NCBI RefSeq assembly: GCF_033095865.1
Contig: NZ_AP019365.1
Location: forward strand, 1,399,501-1,463,500
DNA length: 64,000 bases
Source: Pseudomonas sp. KU43P
Lineage (GTDB): Bacteria; Pseudomonadota; Gammaproteobacteria; Pseudomonadales; Pseudomonadaceae
Direction: 5' to 3'
The notes below the pieces were generated by a model, which was not told the DNA's origin, ran no database searches, and saw only the letters and a list, made by a program, of their open reading frames with translations. Both the position numbers and the translations under genes were made by a program. This document shows positions 31,592 through 42,098 of this stretch, one piece after another. Numbering within the stretch: the stretch's first letter is position 1; each line of letters opens with the position of its first letter.

Positions 31592-31628
31592 GGGGTAGAA
31601 CTCTTTCAATTGATTGGTTGCCGTTACT

Positions 31629-31707
31629 GGCCTCATCGCCGGCAAGCCGGCTCCTACAGGCTGTGGTGTTCCTGTGGGAGCCGGCTTGCCGGCGATGAGG
31701 CCAGTAC
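31629..31707. repeat. REP pair (BIME)
   Basis: Two facing copies of the CATCGCCGGCAAGCCGGCTC palindrome with a short loop between them, between the chemoreceptor and efflux genes. Confidence 0.88.
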
Positions 31708-31710
31708 AGA

Positions 31711-33777
31711 CTAGACGCGGAACTGTTCCATCAAAGCTTGCTGTTGATTGGCCAACCGGTTCAATGCCAGGCTGATCCGCGCCGATTCATCCGCCTGGCC
31801 CGACAGCGATTCTGTCACGTCGCGGATACCGGCCACGTTGCGGTTGACCTCCTCGGCCACCGCGCTCTGCTCCTCGGCCGCCGAGGCAATCTGCAGGTTC
31901 ATGTCGCTGATCACCGTCACCGCTTCGCCAATCCGTTGCAGTGCCGGCAGCGCCTGCTCCATGCGCGTTGCACTGGCCTGCGCCTGGCGCTGGCCTTCAT
32001 GCATGGCGCCGACCACGTCCTGGGTGCCTTGCTGCAGGCCTTCGATAACCTGGCGAATCTCTTCCACCGACACCTGGGTGCGCTGGGCCAGGCTGCGCAC
32101 TTCGTCGGCAACCACGGCGAAGCCGCGTCCGGCTTCCCCGGCGCGTGCAGCTTCGATGGCGGCATTGAGCGCCAGCAGGTTGGTCTGCTCGGCAATGGCG
32201 CGGATCACCTCCAGTACCGAGCCGATCTGCTCGCTGCGATTTTCCAGGGCGCGGGCTTCGTCCATGGCCGCGTTCATTCCGGCCGCCAGCTGGTCGATGG
32301 CCTGGCGGGTGCTGGCAATCAGCTGCAAGCCTTCGCGGCTGGCTTGGTCGGCGCCACGTGCTGCCTGGGCGGCCTGCGCGGCATTGTGGGCGACATCCTG
32401 GGCGGTGGCACTCATCTCGTTGGCGGCAGTGGCCACCTGTTCGATCTCGCGTTGCTGCTGTTGCATGCCACTGCTGGTCTGGCTGGCGATGGCTGCCGAC
32501 TGATCGGCGGTACCGCGGGCTTCCTGCAGCGAGCCCTTGACTTGGGCAATCACCGGTTGCAGCTTGTCGAGGAAGCGGTTGAACCAGCCACTGAGCTGGC
32601 CCAGTTCGTCCTGGCGGGCGTAGTCCAGGCGGCGGGTGAGGTCGCCTTCGCCGCTGGCGATGTCTTCCAGCCGTGCGGCTACGGCCAGGATCGGCCGGGT
32701 CACGCCGCGGGCGGTCAGCCAGACCAGCAGCAGGCCGATTACTGCAGCGCCCAGGCCTATCAGCAGGCCGATCAGGTTGGCGCTCTGGTTGTGCGCGTCC
32801 AGACGCTGGTTGAGGGCCACGGCGGGGGCCTGAAGCACGGCCTCTGGCAATTCAAGAAGCACTTGCCAAGGGGCTGCATCGGGAATCGGCGCGAACTGCC
32901 TGGCGACGCGCAGCAGGCCATTGGCCACGGCCTGGTCCATCGGTGCACCCAGCTTCGAGCTGTCGCGGCTGTGGCCGGCCAGCAGCCCGCTGGCGCTGAC
33001 GATACTGACCTGGCCCTGGCCGTCGAACAGGTCCTGGCGGCCTTGCAGGCTCAGCTGTTGCAGGTTGTCCAGGCCGATGTCCAGGCCGACCACGCCCACC
33101 ACCTTGCCATTCTCCAGCAGCGGCAGGGCAATGCTGGTCATCAGCACCTGGTGGCCATTTACTTCGTCCAGATAAGGCTCGAGCACGCAGGCTTTGGCCG
33201 TTTCCAGTGGGCAGGTCAGCCAACGGTTCTTGGGCGCACCGTTGGTGCCGAGGCTGCTGTCGTTGAGCATTGCTTCGGGCATCGCTTCGCGCTCCAGCTT
33301 GCCGGCGCTTGGCTGCGACCAGTACAGCGAGAAGCGCCCGCTTTCGTTGCTGCCCAGCGTGTCCTGGCCGACGAATTGGCTGTCCTGGTGATCCAGTGCA
33401 TTCGGCTGGAACACCAAGTACAGGCCGATCACGTCCGGGTTGCCGGCAAGGCTGGCATGAGCCTGACGGGTCAGCTCGGCGCGCAAGTCGCTGCCGCCTC
33501 GGGCCTTGAGTACCTGTGCCAGGCGGGCAAAGCCGTTGGCGTACTGGTAGGCATCCATGAAATACCGCTGGATGCGCAGGGCCTGGGTTTCGGCGTGAGC
33601 TTGCAGGCGCAGGCGTGCGCTGTGATCGAGCATTTCGCTGTTGGCCTGGCTGACCAGGGCCGCGCTACGTCGGGCCTGGGTCAGCGAGGTGGCAACCAGC
33701 AAGGCAACGATGGCCAGCAGGCAGAGGCCGGCGAGCAGGGTGATCTTCCATTGGATGGACAGGCGGCGCAGCGGCAT
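31711..33777 (-). CDS. mcpU: Methyl-accepting chemotaxis protein with double-Cache sensor, McpU-like
   Basis: A 688-residue chemoreceptor. Membrane helix 1 is at about 12-33, a large periplasmic double-Cache ligand domain at about 35-330 ([19 protein letters not shown]), membrane helix 2 at about 335-357 and HAMP ([20 protein letters not shown]). The cytoplasmic signalling hairpin has the hallmark tip [19 protein letters not shown]. In P. putida KT2440 the receptor in this gene neighbourhood, McpU, senses putrescine and other polyamines. I assign it from architecture and from the adjacent PuuP-like permease gene, transcribed in the same direction 67 bases upstream with a hairpin between. The ligand is an inference. 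Confidence 0.8.
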   Translation of the reverse strand: MPLRRLSIQWKITLLAGLCLLAIVALLVATSLTQARRSAALVSQANSEMLDHSARLRLQAHAETQALRIQRYFMDAYQYANGFARLAQVLKARGGSDLRAELTRQAHASLAGNPDVIGLYLVFQPNALDHQDSQFVGQDTLGSNESGRFSLYWSQPSAGKLEREAMPEAMLNDSSLGTNGAPKNRWLTCPLETAKACVLEPYLDEVNGHQVLMTSIALPLLENGKVVGVVGLDIGLDNLQQLSLQGRQDLFDGQGQVSIVSASGLLAGHSRDSSKLGAPMDQAVANGLLRVARQFAPIPDAAPWQVLLELPEAVLQAPAVALNQRLDAHNQSANLIGLLIGLGAAVIGLLLVWLTARGVTRPILAVAARLEDIASGEGDLTRRLDYARQDELGQLSGWFNRFLDKLQPVIAQVKGSLQEARGTADQSAAIASQTSSGMQQQQREIEQVATAANEMSATAQDVAHNAAQAAQAARGADQASREGLQLIASTRQAIDQLAAGMNAAMDEARALENRSEQIGSVLEVIRAIAEQTNLLALNAAIEAARAGEAGRGFAVVADEVRSLAQRTQVSVEEIRQVIEGLQQGTQDVVGAMHEGQRQAQASATRMEQALPALQRIGEAVTVISDMNLQIASAAEEQSAVAEEVNRNVAGIRDVTESLSGQADESARISLALNRLANQQQALMEQFRV

Positions 33778-33802
33778 CTGGGCTTTCCTTTTCGAAGATG
33801 AA

Positions 33803-33830
33803 CAACGCCCGCGTTCAGGCGCGGGCGTTG
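33803..33830 (-). terminator. Hairpin between the permease and chemoreceptor genes
   Basis: 11-base arms CAACGCCCGCG (33803-33813) and complement (33820-33830). Beyond it on the minus strand the sequence is only moderately T-rich, so termination after the permease gene may be partial. Confidence 0.65.
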
Positions 33831-33843
33831 TCGGTGGCGAGTG

Positions 33844-35196
33844 TCATTCGGCGATGTAGTTCGGCGGTGCGACTCGGAAGGCCTTGGTCAGCCAGGCCAG
33901 GTGCACCAGACCCAGCAACGCCCAGAGGCCGCCGAACACCAGCGAGTGCTCGTTGAGGTCGAGCCAGAGCTTGGCAATGATGCAGAAGCCGATGGTCGGC
34001 AGCACCAGATACTTCAGCTTGTTGGCCAGCCCCTGACGGTTGCCTTCGCGCAGGTAGCAATGGCAGATCACCGACAGGTTGACGAAGCTGAAAGCTACCA
34101 GCGCGCCGAAGTTGATGATCGAGGTGGCGGTCACCAGGTCGAAGTAAATGGCCGACAGGGCAATCACGCCAACCACGGCAATGTTCACCACCGGGGTCTT
34201 GTAACGCGAATGCAGGCGAGCGAATACGCTGCTGGGGATCACGTTGTCGCGGCCCATCACGTACAGAAGGCGCGACACGCTGGTTTGCGAAGCCAGGCCC
34301 GAGGCGATGGTGTTGATCACGGTGCAGGCGATGAAGATCGACTGGAACAGCTTGCCACCGACGTACAGGGCGATTTCCGGCAAGGCCGCTTCCGGGTCGT
34401 GGAAGCGGGCATTGTTCGGGAAGTACGCCTGCATGAAGTACGACACTGCGATGAACACCACGCCGCCGATCAGGGCGGTGAGGAAAATTGCCCGCGGAAT
34501 GATCTTGCCCGGGTCCTTGGTTTCTTCCGAAAGGCAGGTTACCGCGTCAAAGCCCAGGAACGAGAAGCACAGGATGGTCGCGCCGGCAGCCAGGGCGCTG
34601 AACTGCGTCTGCGAGTCGGCAAAGGGTGTCAGGCTCCAGGTGGTGCCCAGCCCTTCGCCTTGGCCCAGGCCTCGCACGCAGAGGTAGATGAACACCGACA
34701 TGATCGCCAGTTGTACAACCACGAACAGAAGGTTGAAGTGCGCCACCAGGTTGATGCTGCGCATGTTGATCAGGCTGATCAGGGTGACGAAGCCAGCCAC
34801 CCACATCCACTCTGGCACCTCAGGGAACATGGCCGAGAGGTACAGCTTGGCCAGCAGCGCGTTGACCATGGGCAGCAACAGGTAGTCGAGCAGCGACGAC
34901 CAGCCGACCAGGAAGCCCACGTGTGGGTTTATGGCGCGTTGGGTATACGTGTAGGCCGAACCCGACTGTGGGAAACGACGCACCAGGGTGCCGTAACTCA
35001 CGGCAGTGAACAGGACGCCGGCCAAGGCCAGCAAGTAGGCGCTGGGAACGTGACCGGAGGTAATGCCGGAAACGATGCCGAAAGTGTCGAACACGGTCAT
35101 TGGCGTGAGGTACGCCAAACCGATGATAACCACGTGCCAGAGGCGCAGGGATTTACGGAATTGGCCGTTGCCGGTGGCGTTGTGGTCAGTCTGCAT
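33844..35196 (-). CDS. puuP: APC-family putrescine permease, PuuP-like
   Basis: 450 residues with twelve predicted membrane helices. Long stretches match what I know of E. coli Puu[56 protein letters not shown] and [14 protein letters not shown]. PuuP imports putrescine by proton symport for use as carbon and nitrogen source. Placement directly upstream of a McpU-like polyamine chemoreceptor supports the substrate. A related amine or amino acid remains possible. GAACAACATGGAGCC precedes the start at 35196. Confidence 0.85.
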   Translation of the reverse strand: MQTDHNATGNGQFRKSLRLWHVVIIGLAYLTPMTVFDTFGIVSGITSGHVPSAYLLALAGVLFTAVSYGTLVRRFPQSGSAYTYTQRAINPHVGFLVGWSSLLDYLLLPMVNALLAKLYLSAMFPEVPEWMWVAGFVTLISLINMRSINLVAHFNLLFVVVQLAIMSVFIYLCVRGLGQGEGLGTTWSLTPFADSQTQFSALAAGATILCFSFLGFDAVTCLSEETKDPGKIIPRAIFLTALIGGVVFIAVSYFMQAYFPNNARFHDPEAALPEIALYVGGKLFQSIFIACTVINTIASGLASQTSVSRLLYVMGRDNVIPSSVFARLHSRYKTPVVNIAVVGVIALSAIYFDLVTATSIINFGALVAFSFVNLSVICHCYLREGNRQGLANKLKYLVLPTIGFCIIAKLWLDLNEHSLVFGGLWALLGLVHLAWLTKAFRVAPPNYIAE

Positions 35197-35682
35197 GCTG
35201 GTGTGGCTCCATGTTGTTCACCTTTTTGTTCGGAGCAGAGGTAGGCGCGGGCTAGGCGCCGATGTCAGGCTGGCAGTGCCTTGACCAGGAGAGTGAAGCG
35301 TGCGGGCAGGGGCATCCGAGCATCATGACGGCGCGACTTTTTCTTCTTCGTGGATCGGGCGCTGGGCGAGGTGGTGAAAATAAAAAACGATGGGCCGATA
35401 GGTGTCAAGTTAAACATGACAAGATGTTACTAAATTGAAATATTTATCGGCTAAAAGGCCGTAATGTTCGGTTTTTGCGCGTTTTTTTGCGATTTCGATC
35501 GATGCGAATGTTCGTAAAATTGAACGAATAAGAATCTTCGTGTGTTGTTGTAGGGCGTGTCTGAAACGAACCATTTCGTCTCGGTGGCCACCCTTTCGCC
35601 AGGGGCAGGGTGATATCCTTTTGCACCCTGCGCGGCCGCTGGGCTGCGAACCCACCCATATGGACATCGATCGGTTCTATTC
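35197..35682. other. AT-rich divergent intergenic region
   Basis: 486 bases between the divergent permease gene and the YdgA-like gene. The middle (about 35385-35530) is clearly richer in A and T than the surrounding genes and holds the likely promoters. Frames on both strands here are short and lack features. No RNA gene or clear operator was found. Confidence 0.5.
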
Positions 35683-37194
35683 ATGAAGAAATCAGTAAGC
35701 ATCCTTTCCGGCCTGGCCATCGCCATTGCCGTCGCAACCACCGCAGGCGCCTGGTACACCGGCAAGCAACTGCCCAAGGAGCTGGAACACTCCGTCAACG
35801 TGGGCAATGCCGAGCTGAAGAAGGCCCTGGTGGGGACCGGCGGCAGCGTGACCATTGAGCTGGTCGGGCTGGAGCAGCACTTCTTCACCAGCACCGCGCA
35901 GTATCGGCTCAAGGCCCGCGACATCAACCTCGGCCATGGCGAGGCGGTCAATTTCGAGGTTGGCCTCACCGACCAGATCGAGCATGGTCCGTTCCCCTGG
36001 TCGCGGGTGAAGGCGCTGAAGCTGATGCCGGTGATGGCCACCAGCAACAGCGTGCTGCAAAAAGACGACGTCACTGCGCCTTGGTTCGCCGCGACTGGCG
36101 ATAAGCCGCCGGTTACCGCACAGGTCAGCTTCGGTTACGGCGGCAGTGTCGACAGCATCGTGCAGGTGGCGCCGTTCACCTTCAAGGAAGACAGCGGCAG
36201 CAGTATCGATTTCTCGGGCCTGCGCCTTGAAGCCACGGGCGACCGGGATGGCAAGGCATCGAAGTTCCATGGTGCCGCTGAGCGCATGGACATCAAGCTG
36301 GTGAGCGATGACCATCCGCCAGCGACCTTCGCGCTGCAGGGCTTGAAAATCGGCGGCAACCTGGCGGCCACTGAGCACGACATGGTCTATGTCGGCAATT
36401 TCGACCTGCTGCTGGCCGAGGCCAAGGCCACGCTGGGGTCCAAGCAGCAGGTGCTGTTGCTCAAGGGCCTTGAGCAGAATGCCTTGCAGACCCTCGATGG
36501 CCCCAACACCGTGGGTGGGCGCGTGGATTACAAGGTGTCGGACATTACCTGGGACGGTCGCGCGGTCGGCAGCGGGCAAATGGGGGTGAGCATCAAGTCG
36601 ATCAATGCCCCGGCCTTGCAGGCGCTGTCCCAGTGGTACCAGGCGCATTTGCCGGAGTTCGAGGCGGCCGCCGCAGCCGGCCAGCCGATGCCGGAAATCC
36701 AGATGGGTGACGCCGAGAAGGCCAAGTTCCAGGGCGACCTGCAGCAGTTGCTGGCTTCCAAGCCGCAGTTGGCGGTGGAAAACCTGTCGTTCAGGACGGC
36801 CAATGGTGAAAGCCGCTTCGACCTGGCAATGGACTTCGCCAGCCCGAGCTCCTTCGACTTGCCGCCTGACCAGCTGAGCAAGCAGCTCATCACCCAGGTC
36901 AAGAGCAAGCTCTCGCTGTCCAAGCCGATGATCGGTGACCTGGCTACCCTGCAGGCCTTGCTCGAAGGGCAGACCGACGCCCAGGCAATTGCCATGCAAT
37001 CCAGCCAGGCCGGCGAGATGGTCGGCATGATGGCGCTGCAGAGCGGCATGGCGACCGTGCAAGGCAATGACGTGGTGTCGAGCCTGCACTATGCCGACGG
37101 TATGGTCGACTTCAATGGCAAGAAGATGACTGTCGAGGAATTTGCCATGATCCTGGCAGGGCACTTTGCGGCGATGCAGCCGCAAGAGGGCTGA
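35683..37194 (+). CDS. YdgA-like DUF945 family protein
   Basis: 503 residues. A signal-anchor helix (KKSVSILSGLAIAIAVATTA) is followed by a beta-rich periplasmic domain (VTIELVGLEQHFFTSTAQYR) like the AsmA-related DUF945/YdgA proteins. No catalytic motif is visible. Function of the family is not firmly known; envelope or lipid roles are only suspected. It starts 486 bases from the divergent permease and is separated from nadA by a REP pair, so it is probably a single transcription unit. Confidence 0.82.
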   Translation: MKKSVSILSGLAIAIAVATTAGAWYTGKQLPKELEHSVNVGNAELKKALVGTGGSVTIELVGLEQHFFTSTAQYRLKARDINLGHGEAVNFEVGLTDQIEHGPFPWSRVKALKLMPVMATSNSVLQKDDVTAPWFAATGDKPPVTAQVSFGYGGSVDSIVQVAPFTFKEDSGSSIDFSGLRLEATGDRDGKASKFHGAAERMDIKLVSDDHPPATFALQGLKIGGNLAATEHDMVYVGNFDLLLAEAKATLGSKQQVLLLKGLEQNALQTLDGPNTVGGRVDYKVSDITWDGRAVGSGQMGVSIKSINAPALQALSQWYQAHLPEFEAAAAAGQPMPEIQMGDAEKAKFQGDLQQLLASKPQLAVENLSFRTANGESRFDLAMDFASPSSFDLPPDQLSKQLITQVKSKLSLSKPMIGDLATLQALLEGQTDAQAIAMQSSQAGEMVGMMALQSGMATVQGNDVVSSLHYADGMVDFNGKKMTVEEFAMILAGHFAAMQPQEG

Positions 37195-37202
37195 GTCTGT
37201 AA

Positions 37203-37277
37203 TGGCCCCATCGCCGGCAAGCCGGCTCCCACAGTTGCGCTATCTCTGTGGGAGCCGGCTTTGCGGCGAGAGGGCCC
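37203..37277. repeat. REP pair (BIME)
   Basis: A full REP copy faces one with a changed core (CCGGCTTTGCGGCGAGAGG), between the YdgA-like gene and nadA. Confidence 0.8.
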
Positions 37278-37462
37278 TTGCAGGCAACACAAAAACCGCT
37301 TTAGAAATCCCTTGATTGTCTGTAGCCTTCGGCGTCCGATAATAATCCGCGCCCGCAGAGGGCCGTGGCGGCATGCCTGCCGTCCGGCACCCTTAGCCGA
37401 TCTGCCAGGGCCGGGTGATACACTCGATTTGACGCGCACGCGCGCCTGCAGGTCCAGCGATC

Positions 37463-38521
37463 ATGACCCAGATTTCCGAACGCCTGTTGGTTCAGGCCCA
37501 CCTTGATGCCAAGCAGCCCAACCCGCTGACCGCCGAGCAGGAGGCCGAATACCGTGCGGCCATCGCTGCCGAGCTGAAGGCGCAGAATGCCGTACTGGTC
37601 GCTCACTACTACTGCGACCCGGTGATCCAGGCGCTGGCCGAAGAAACCGGCGGTTGTGTCTCCGACTCGCTGGAAATGGCCCGCTTCGGCAAGAACCACC
37701 CGGCCGAAACGGTGATCGTCGCCGGCGTGCGCTTCATGGGCGAGACGGCCAAGATCCTCACCCCGGAAAAACGCGTGCTGATGCCGACCCTGGAGGCCAC
37801 CTGTTCGCTCGACCTGGGTTGCCCGGTCGAAGAGTTCTCGGCCTTCTGCGACCAGCACCCGGAACGTACCGTGGTGGTCTACGCCAACACCTCGGCAGCG
37901 GTGAAAGCACGGGCCGACTGGGTGGTGACCTCGAGCTGCGCGCTGGAGATCGTCGAAAGCCTGATGGACAACGGCGAAACCATCATCTGGGGCCCGGACC
38001 AGCACCTGGGCCGTTACATCCAGAAGCAGACCGGTGCCGACATGCTGCTGTGGGACGGTGCCTGCATCGTTCACGAAGAATTCAAGTCGCGCCAGCTGGC
38101 CGACATGAAGGCGCTTTACCCGGATGCGGCGATCCTGGTGCACCCCGAATCGCCGGAGGCAGTGATCGAGCTGGCCGACGCGGTGGGTTCCACCAGCCAG
38201 CTGATCAAGGCTGCGCAGACGCTGCCGAACAAGACCTTCATCGTCGCCACCGATCGCGGCATCTTCTACAAGATGCAGCAGCTGTGCCCGGACAAGGAGT
38301 TCGTCGAAGCGCCCACCGCCGGTAACGGCGCGGCCTGCCGCAGCTGCGCGCATTGCCCGTGGATGGCGATGAACACCCTGGAGCGGGTGCTGGATTGCTT
38401 GCGTAACGGGAGCAACGAGATTTTCGTTGATCCGGCGCTGGTGCCCAAGGCGATCAAGCCTCTGAACCGGATGCTGGACTTTACCCAGGCGGCACGGCTG
38501 AAGCTTTCCGGTAACGCCTGA
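37463..38521 (+). CDS. nadA: Quinolinate synthase NadA
   Basis: A 352-residue iron-sulfur enzyme of de novo NAD synthesis that condenses iminoaspartate with dihydroxyacetone phosphate to quinolinate. The three quasi-repeat domains are visible, with the substrate region [20 protein letters not shown] and the C-terminal [10 protein letters not shown] segment conserved in the E. coli-type enzymes. nadB and nadC are not in this window. A short leader without a recognisable riboswitch precedes the ATG. Confidence 0.96.
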   Translation: MTQISERLLVQAHLDAKQPNPLTAEQEAEYRAAIAAELKAQNAVLVAHYYCDPVIQALAEETGGCVSDSLEMARFGKNHPAETVIVAGVRFMGETAKILTPEKRVLMPTLEATCSLDLGCPVEEFSAFCDQHPERTVVVYANTSAAVKARADWVVTSSCALEIVESLMDNGETIIWGPDQHLGRYIQKQTGADMLLWDGACIVHEEFKSRQLADMKALYPDAAILVHPESPEAVIELADAVGSTSQLIKAAQTLPNKTFIVATDRGIFYKMQQLCPDKEFVEAPTAGNGAACRSCAHCPWMAMNTLERVLDCLRNGSNEIFVDPALVPKAIKPLNRMLDFTQAARLKLSGNA

Positions 38522-38602
38522 GGCCCAATCGCCGGCAAGCCGGCTCCCACAGGTCTGAGGTCGATGCAGTACCTGTGGGAGCCGGCTTGCCGGTGATTGG
38601 GC
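38521..38602. repeat. REP pair (BIME)
   Basis: Facing copies (CAATCGCCGGCAAGCCGGCT and complement) between the convergent nadA and bepA genes. Confidence 0.87.
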
Positions 38603-38617
38603 TGCAAATCAGCCCCT

Positions 38618-40054
38618 CTAGCGCCCCATCATCTCCTGAACCATGCGCCGCTGCTCCATGATCTCCCGCTGGCGCTGGTCGATCTGCGAAGCCAGCGGGA
38701 AGTTGCCACCCGCACGGCGCTTGGCGTAATCCAGCTGCTGGATCGCCTGGTCAAAGTCCCCCACCAAGGTGAAGTACTCGGCTCGCGCCCGGTGCAGGCC
38801 AATGGTGTTGCCCGACAACCCACGTACTTCCGCCATGTCGTACCACACGTCCGGATCGTCCGGGCGGCTCTTGAGCAGGTCGTTCAATACCTTCTCCGCC
38901 TCTGCCGGTTTGTTCTGCTTGACCAGCAAGTCGGCGCGCACCTGTTTCAGCGGGTAGTTGCCTGGATACAAGCCTTGCATGCGCTCGGCCCTTTGCTGGG
39001 CATCGGCCAGGCGGTTATTGGTGATATCCAGGTCGATCTGCGCCAGGTTGTAAGTGATGTCGTTAGGCGCCTTGGCCAGCAGCGGCTTGAGATTCTCACG
39101 CGCTTCGTTGAGTTGCCCCCCCTTGATTTGGGCCAGGGCCAGGCCGTAGCGGGCGGCGTCCAGCTTGGGGTCTTCGTCGAGCTGGGCACGGAAACGCTTG
39201 GCGGCGAGGCCTGGGGTGCCTTCGTAAGTAAGTGCCACGCGGGCACGAATCAGCTGATAGCGCTGGCTGTCTTCGACGCCGCCCTTGGGCGCCTGCTCGG
39301 CGCGGTTGCGGGTGTCGGCGATACGCGATTCGGTCACCGGGTGGGTCAGCAGAAATTCCGGTGGCTTGGCGTCGTAGCGGTACTGACGCGCCAGGCGCTC
39401 GAACATGGTTGGCATGTTGCGAGGGTCGTAACCGGCCTTTTCCAGGTTCTGGATGCCGACACGGTCGGCCTCTTGCTCGTTCTGCCGCGAGAAACGCCGC
39501 TGCTCCTGGATCGCCGCCGCCTGGGTGCCGGCAATCATGCCAATACCCGCATCGCCAGCACCCCCGGCTGCCAGCACGATACCCGCCAGCAACGCGGCCA
39601 TCATCGGCAGTTGCATACGTTGCTGGGCCTCGACGCCGCGGGCGAAGTGGCGCTGTGACAAGTGCGCCAGTTCGTGGGCCAGTACCGAGGCGTATTCACC
39701 TTCGGTCTGGGCATTGAGGAACAGGCCTCCGTTGACCCCGACGATGCCACCGGGGGCGGCAAAGGCGTTGAGTTCCTTGCTGTCGATGAGGATGAATTCC
39801 AGGCGCCGGTCCTGCAGCTGGCTGGTTTCGGCCAACCGGTACACCGTGGTCTCGACGTAATCCTTGAGCTGCGGGTCGTTCAGCTGGTTGACCTGGCCGC
39901 GCAGCAGGCTCAGCCAGGCGCGGCCGAGCTGGTGTTCCTGCTGTGGCGAGACGATCGCGGAACTGGCGTCGCCCAGTGATGGCAGGTCGTCAGCATGGCC
40001 GGGGAGGGCCATCAGGCAGGCCAGCGTCAGCAGGGTAGGGCGCAGTAGGTTCAT
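38618..40054 (-). CDS. bepA: BepA-like periplasmic M48 metalloprotease with TPR repeats
   Basis: 478 residues from the ATG at 40054 (MNLLRPTLLTLACLM); nine further codons upstream are probably untranslated. A signal peptide ends near LPGHADD. The M48 peptidase domain has the zinc motif HELAH (H127, E128, H131) and a downstream acidic ligand in NEQEADRVG. The C-terminal half (about 310-470) is tetratricopeptide repeats. In E. coli BepA assists LptD and BAM assembly or degrades stalled outer-membrane proteins. Confidence 0.92.
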   Translation of the reverse strand: MNLLRPTLLTLACLMALPGHADDLPSLGDASSAIVSPQQEHQLGRAWLSLLRGQVNQLNDPQLKDYVETTVYRLAETSQLQDRRLEFILIDSKELNAFAAPGGIVGVNGGLFLNAQTEGEYASVLAHELAHLSQRHFARGVEAQQRMQLPMMAALLAGIVLAAGGAGDAGIGMIAGTQAAAIQEQRRFSRQNEQEADRVGIQNLEKAGYDPRNMPTMFERLARQYRYDAKPPEFLLTHPVTESRIADTRNRAEQAPKGGVEDSQRYQLIRARVALTYEGTPGLAAKRFRAQLDEDPKLDAARYGLALAQIKGGQLNEARENLKPLLAKAPNDITYNLAQIDLDITNNRLADAQQRAERMQGLYPGNYPLKQVRADLLVKQNKPAEAEKVLNDLLKSRPDDPDVWYDMAEVRGLSGNTIGLHRARAEYFTLVGDFDQAIQQLDYAKRRAGGNFPLASQIDQRQREIMEQRRMVQEMMGR

Positions 40055-40162
40055 GCACGAAGCTCGCGTCGGATAAAGCACCTACTGTAGCCGGCTCACA
40101 CGTTGGCGACCAGTGGCGGTATCCTAGCCAGCCTGTCTGCCCCGCTTGTGGAGAATGCCCCG

Positions 40163-40402
40163 ATGAGTGACACCCTGACCTGCGACGCCGAACTGGACGC
40201 CAGCGGGCTGAACTGCCCCTTGCCCCTGCTCAAGGCGAAGATGGAACTCAATCGCCTGGCCAGCGGCGCGGTGCTCAAGGTGATCGCCACCGACGCCGGT
40301 TCCCAGCGCGACTTCCGCACTTTTGCCCAGTTGGCCGGTCATACGCTGCTGCGTGAAACGGCCGAGGCCGGCACCTACACCTACTGGCTGCGCAAGGCCT
40401 GA
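40163..40402 (+). CDS. TusA/SirA-like sulfur-carrier family protein
   Basis: 79 residues from the ATG at 40163 (MSDTLTCDAELDASGLNCP); 20 upstream codons are rejected. The family motif GLNCPLPLLKAK places the sulfur-carrying Cys18 in a Cys-Pro pair. TusA itself relays sulfur for tRNA 2-thiouridine, but a pseudomonad may hold several paralogues, so the specific role is left open. It is followed after 20 bases by perM, likely co-transcribed. Confidence 0.88.
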   Translation: MSDTLTCDAELDASGLNCPLPLLKAKMELNRLASGAVLKVIATDAGSQRDFRTFAQLAGHTLLRETAEAGTYTYWLRKA

Positions 40403-40422
40403 GTCTCAATCAAGGATCGTCA

Positions 40423-41493
40423 ATGTTCAAAGTGCTTCGCGACTGGCTGCATCGCTACTTCTCCGATGAAGAGGCGGTGGTGCTGGCGGTGCTGCTGTTC
40501 CTGGCCTTCACTGCGGTTCTGACCCTCGGCGGCATGCTCGCGCCGGTGTTGGCGGGGATGGTGCTGGCGTTCCTGATGCAGGGGTTGGTCAATGCCCTGG
40601 AGCGCATCCGGGTGCCGACCCGGCTTGCGGTGATGCTGGTGTTCGCCCTGTTCATGGGCGCGCTGGCGGTGTTCCTGCTGGTGCTGGTGCCGCTGCTCTG
40701 GCACCAGCTCATCACCTTGTTCAACGAGTTGCCGGGCATGCTCGGCAAGTGGCAGTCGCTGTTGTTGCTGTTGCCGGAGCGTTACCCGCACCTTGTGTCG
40801 GACGAGCAGGTGCTGCGCGCCATCGAGTCAGTGCGCGGCGAGATCGGCAAGTTCGGCCAGTGGGCGCTGACCTTCTCGCTGTCGAGCCTGCCACTGCTGG
40901 TCAACGCCATGATCTATCTGGTGCTGGTGCCGATTCTGGTGTTCTTCTTTCTCAAGGATCGCGAGCTGATCGGGCGCTGGGTCAGTGGTTATCTGCCGCG
41001 CCAGCGGACCCTGCTCAACCGTGTGGGCAGCGAGATGAACCGGCAGATCGCCAACTACATTCGCGGCAAGGGCATCGAGATCCTGATCTGCGGGATAGCC
41101 ACCTACATCGCTTTCATCAGCCTGGGGCTCAACTACGCCGCCTTGCTGGCGCTGCTGGTTGGGTTGTCGGTGGTGGTGCCGTATGTGGGGGCGGTGGTTG
41201 TGACCGTACCAGTGACACTGATTGCGCTGTTCCAGTGGGGGTGGGGTGACCAGTTCATCTACCTGATGACGGTGTACGCGATCATCCAGGCCCTGGATGG
41301 CAACGTGCTGGTGCCGCTGTTGTTCTCCGAAGCAGTAAGCCTGCACCCGGTGGCGATCATCTGCGCGGTGTTGCTGTTTGGCGGGCTGTGGGGGTTCTGG
41401 GGGATCTTCTTTGCGATCCCACTGGCGACGCTGATCAAGGCGGTGCTGGATGCCTGGCCGCGGCAGGAGGTCAGCGTTTCACCGATACTCTGA
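40423..41493 (+). CDS. perM: PerM/AI-2E-family inner-membrane transporter
   Basis: 356 residues with about eight membrane helices. The family fold is recognisable from the paired helices around residues 17-85, the cytoplasmic stretch FFFLKDRELIGRWVSGYLP, and the C-terminal helices ending LWGFWGIFFAIPLATLIK. Family members have been linked to autoinducer-2 export and to sodium/proton antiport, so substrate is not assigned. It is convergent with bcp across a REP pair. Confidence 0.88.
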   Translation: MFKVLRDWLHRYFSDEEAVVLAVLLFLAFTAVLTLGGMLAPVLAGMVLAFLMQGLVNALERIRVPTRLAVMLVFALFMGALAVFLLVLVPLLWHQLITLFNELPGMLGKWQSLLLLLPERYPHLVSDEQVLRAIESVRGEIGKFGQWALTFSLSSLPLLVNAMIYLVLVPILVFFFLKDRELIGRWVSGYLPRQRTLLNRVGSEMNRQIANYIRGKGIEILICGIATYIAFISLGLNYAALLALLVGLSVVVPYVGAVVVTVPVTLIALFQWGWGDQFIYLMTVYAIIQALDGNVLVPLLFSEAVSLHPVAIICAVLLFGGLWGFWGIFFAIPLATLIKAVLDAWPRQEVSVSPIL

Positions 41494-41501
41494 ATGCAAT
41501 C

Positions 41502-41607
41502 GGGGCCGCTTCGCGCCCCATCGCCGGCAAGCCGGCTCCCACAGATAGTGCATGTACTTTTTCTGTGGGAGCCGGCTTGCCGGCGATGGGGCGCGAAGCG
41601 GCCCCGC
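41502..41607. repeat. REP pair (BIME)
   Basis: Two long facing REP arms including flanks (GGGGCCGCTTCGCGCCCCAT and complement) separated by about 20 bases, one of the most regular copies in the window. Confidence 0.9.
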
Positions 41608-41613
41608 TCGATC

Positions 41614-42087
41614 TCAAGCCTTGTCCAGCGCCTGAGCCGCCGCCAGCACTGCATCCACATGCCCGGGCACCTTCACCCCACGCCATTCCTGGCGCAGCAC
41701 GCCGTTCTTGTCGATCAGGAAAGTGCTGCGGTCAACCCCCATGTATTCCTTGCCATAAAGCTTCTTCAGCTTGATCACGTCGAACAGCTGGCACAGGGCT
41801 TCGTCCTTGTCGCTGATCAGCTCGAACGGGAAGCCCTGCTTGGTCTTGAAGTTCTCGTGCGACTTGATGCCATCGCGCGACACGCCGAACACCACGGTGT
41901 TGGCCGCGGCGAAGGCCGCGTGCTGGTCACGGAAGCCCTGGCCTTCGGTGGTGCAGCCCGGGGTGCTGTCCTTGGGGTAGAAGTACAGCACCACTTGCTG
42001 GCCCTTGAGCTGAGCCAGGCTGACGGCCTGGCCGCTGGTGGCCTGGGCCTGGAAGTCGGTGACAGGTTGGTCGAGTGCTACAGCCAT
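41614..42087 (-). CDS. bcp: Thioredoxin-dependent peroxiredoxin (Bcp/PrxQ)
   Basis: 157 residues from the ATG at 42087 (MAVALDQPVTDFQAQ); an upstream ATG at 42123 adds twelve non-conserved codons. The peroxidatic cysteine is C45 in YPKDSTPGCTTEGQGFRD. E. coli Bcp has a resolving cysteine five residues later; here that position is Gln50, so this is a 1-Cys or differently resolved variant. It reduces hydroperoxides. It lies 11 bases behind gcvR on the same strand. Confidence 0.93.
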   Translation of the reverse strand: MAVALDQPVTDFQAQATSGQAVSLAQLKGQQVVLYFYPKDSTPGCTTEGQGFRDQHAAFAAANTVVFGVSRDGIKSHENFKTKQGFPFELISDKDEALCQLFDVIKLKKLYGKEYMGVDRSTFLIDKNGVLRQEWRGVKVPGHVDAVLAAAQALDKA

Positions 42088-42098
42088 GACGGGTTTCC

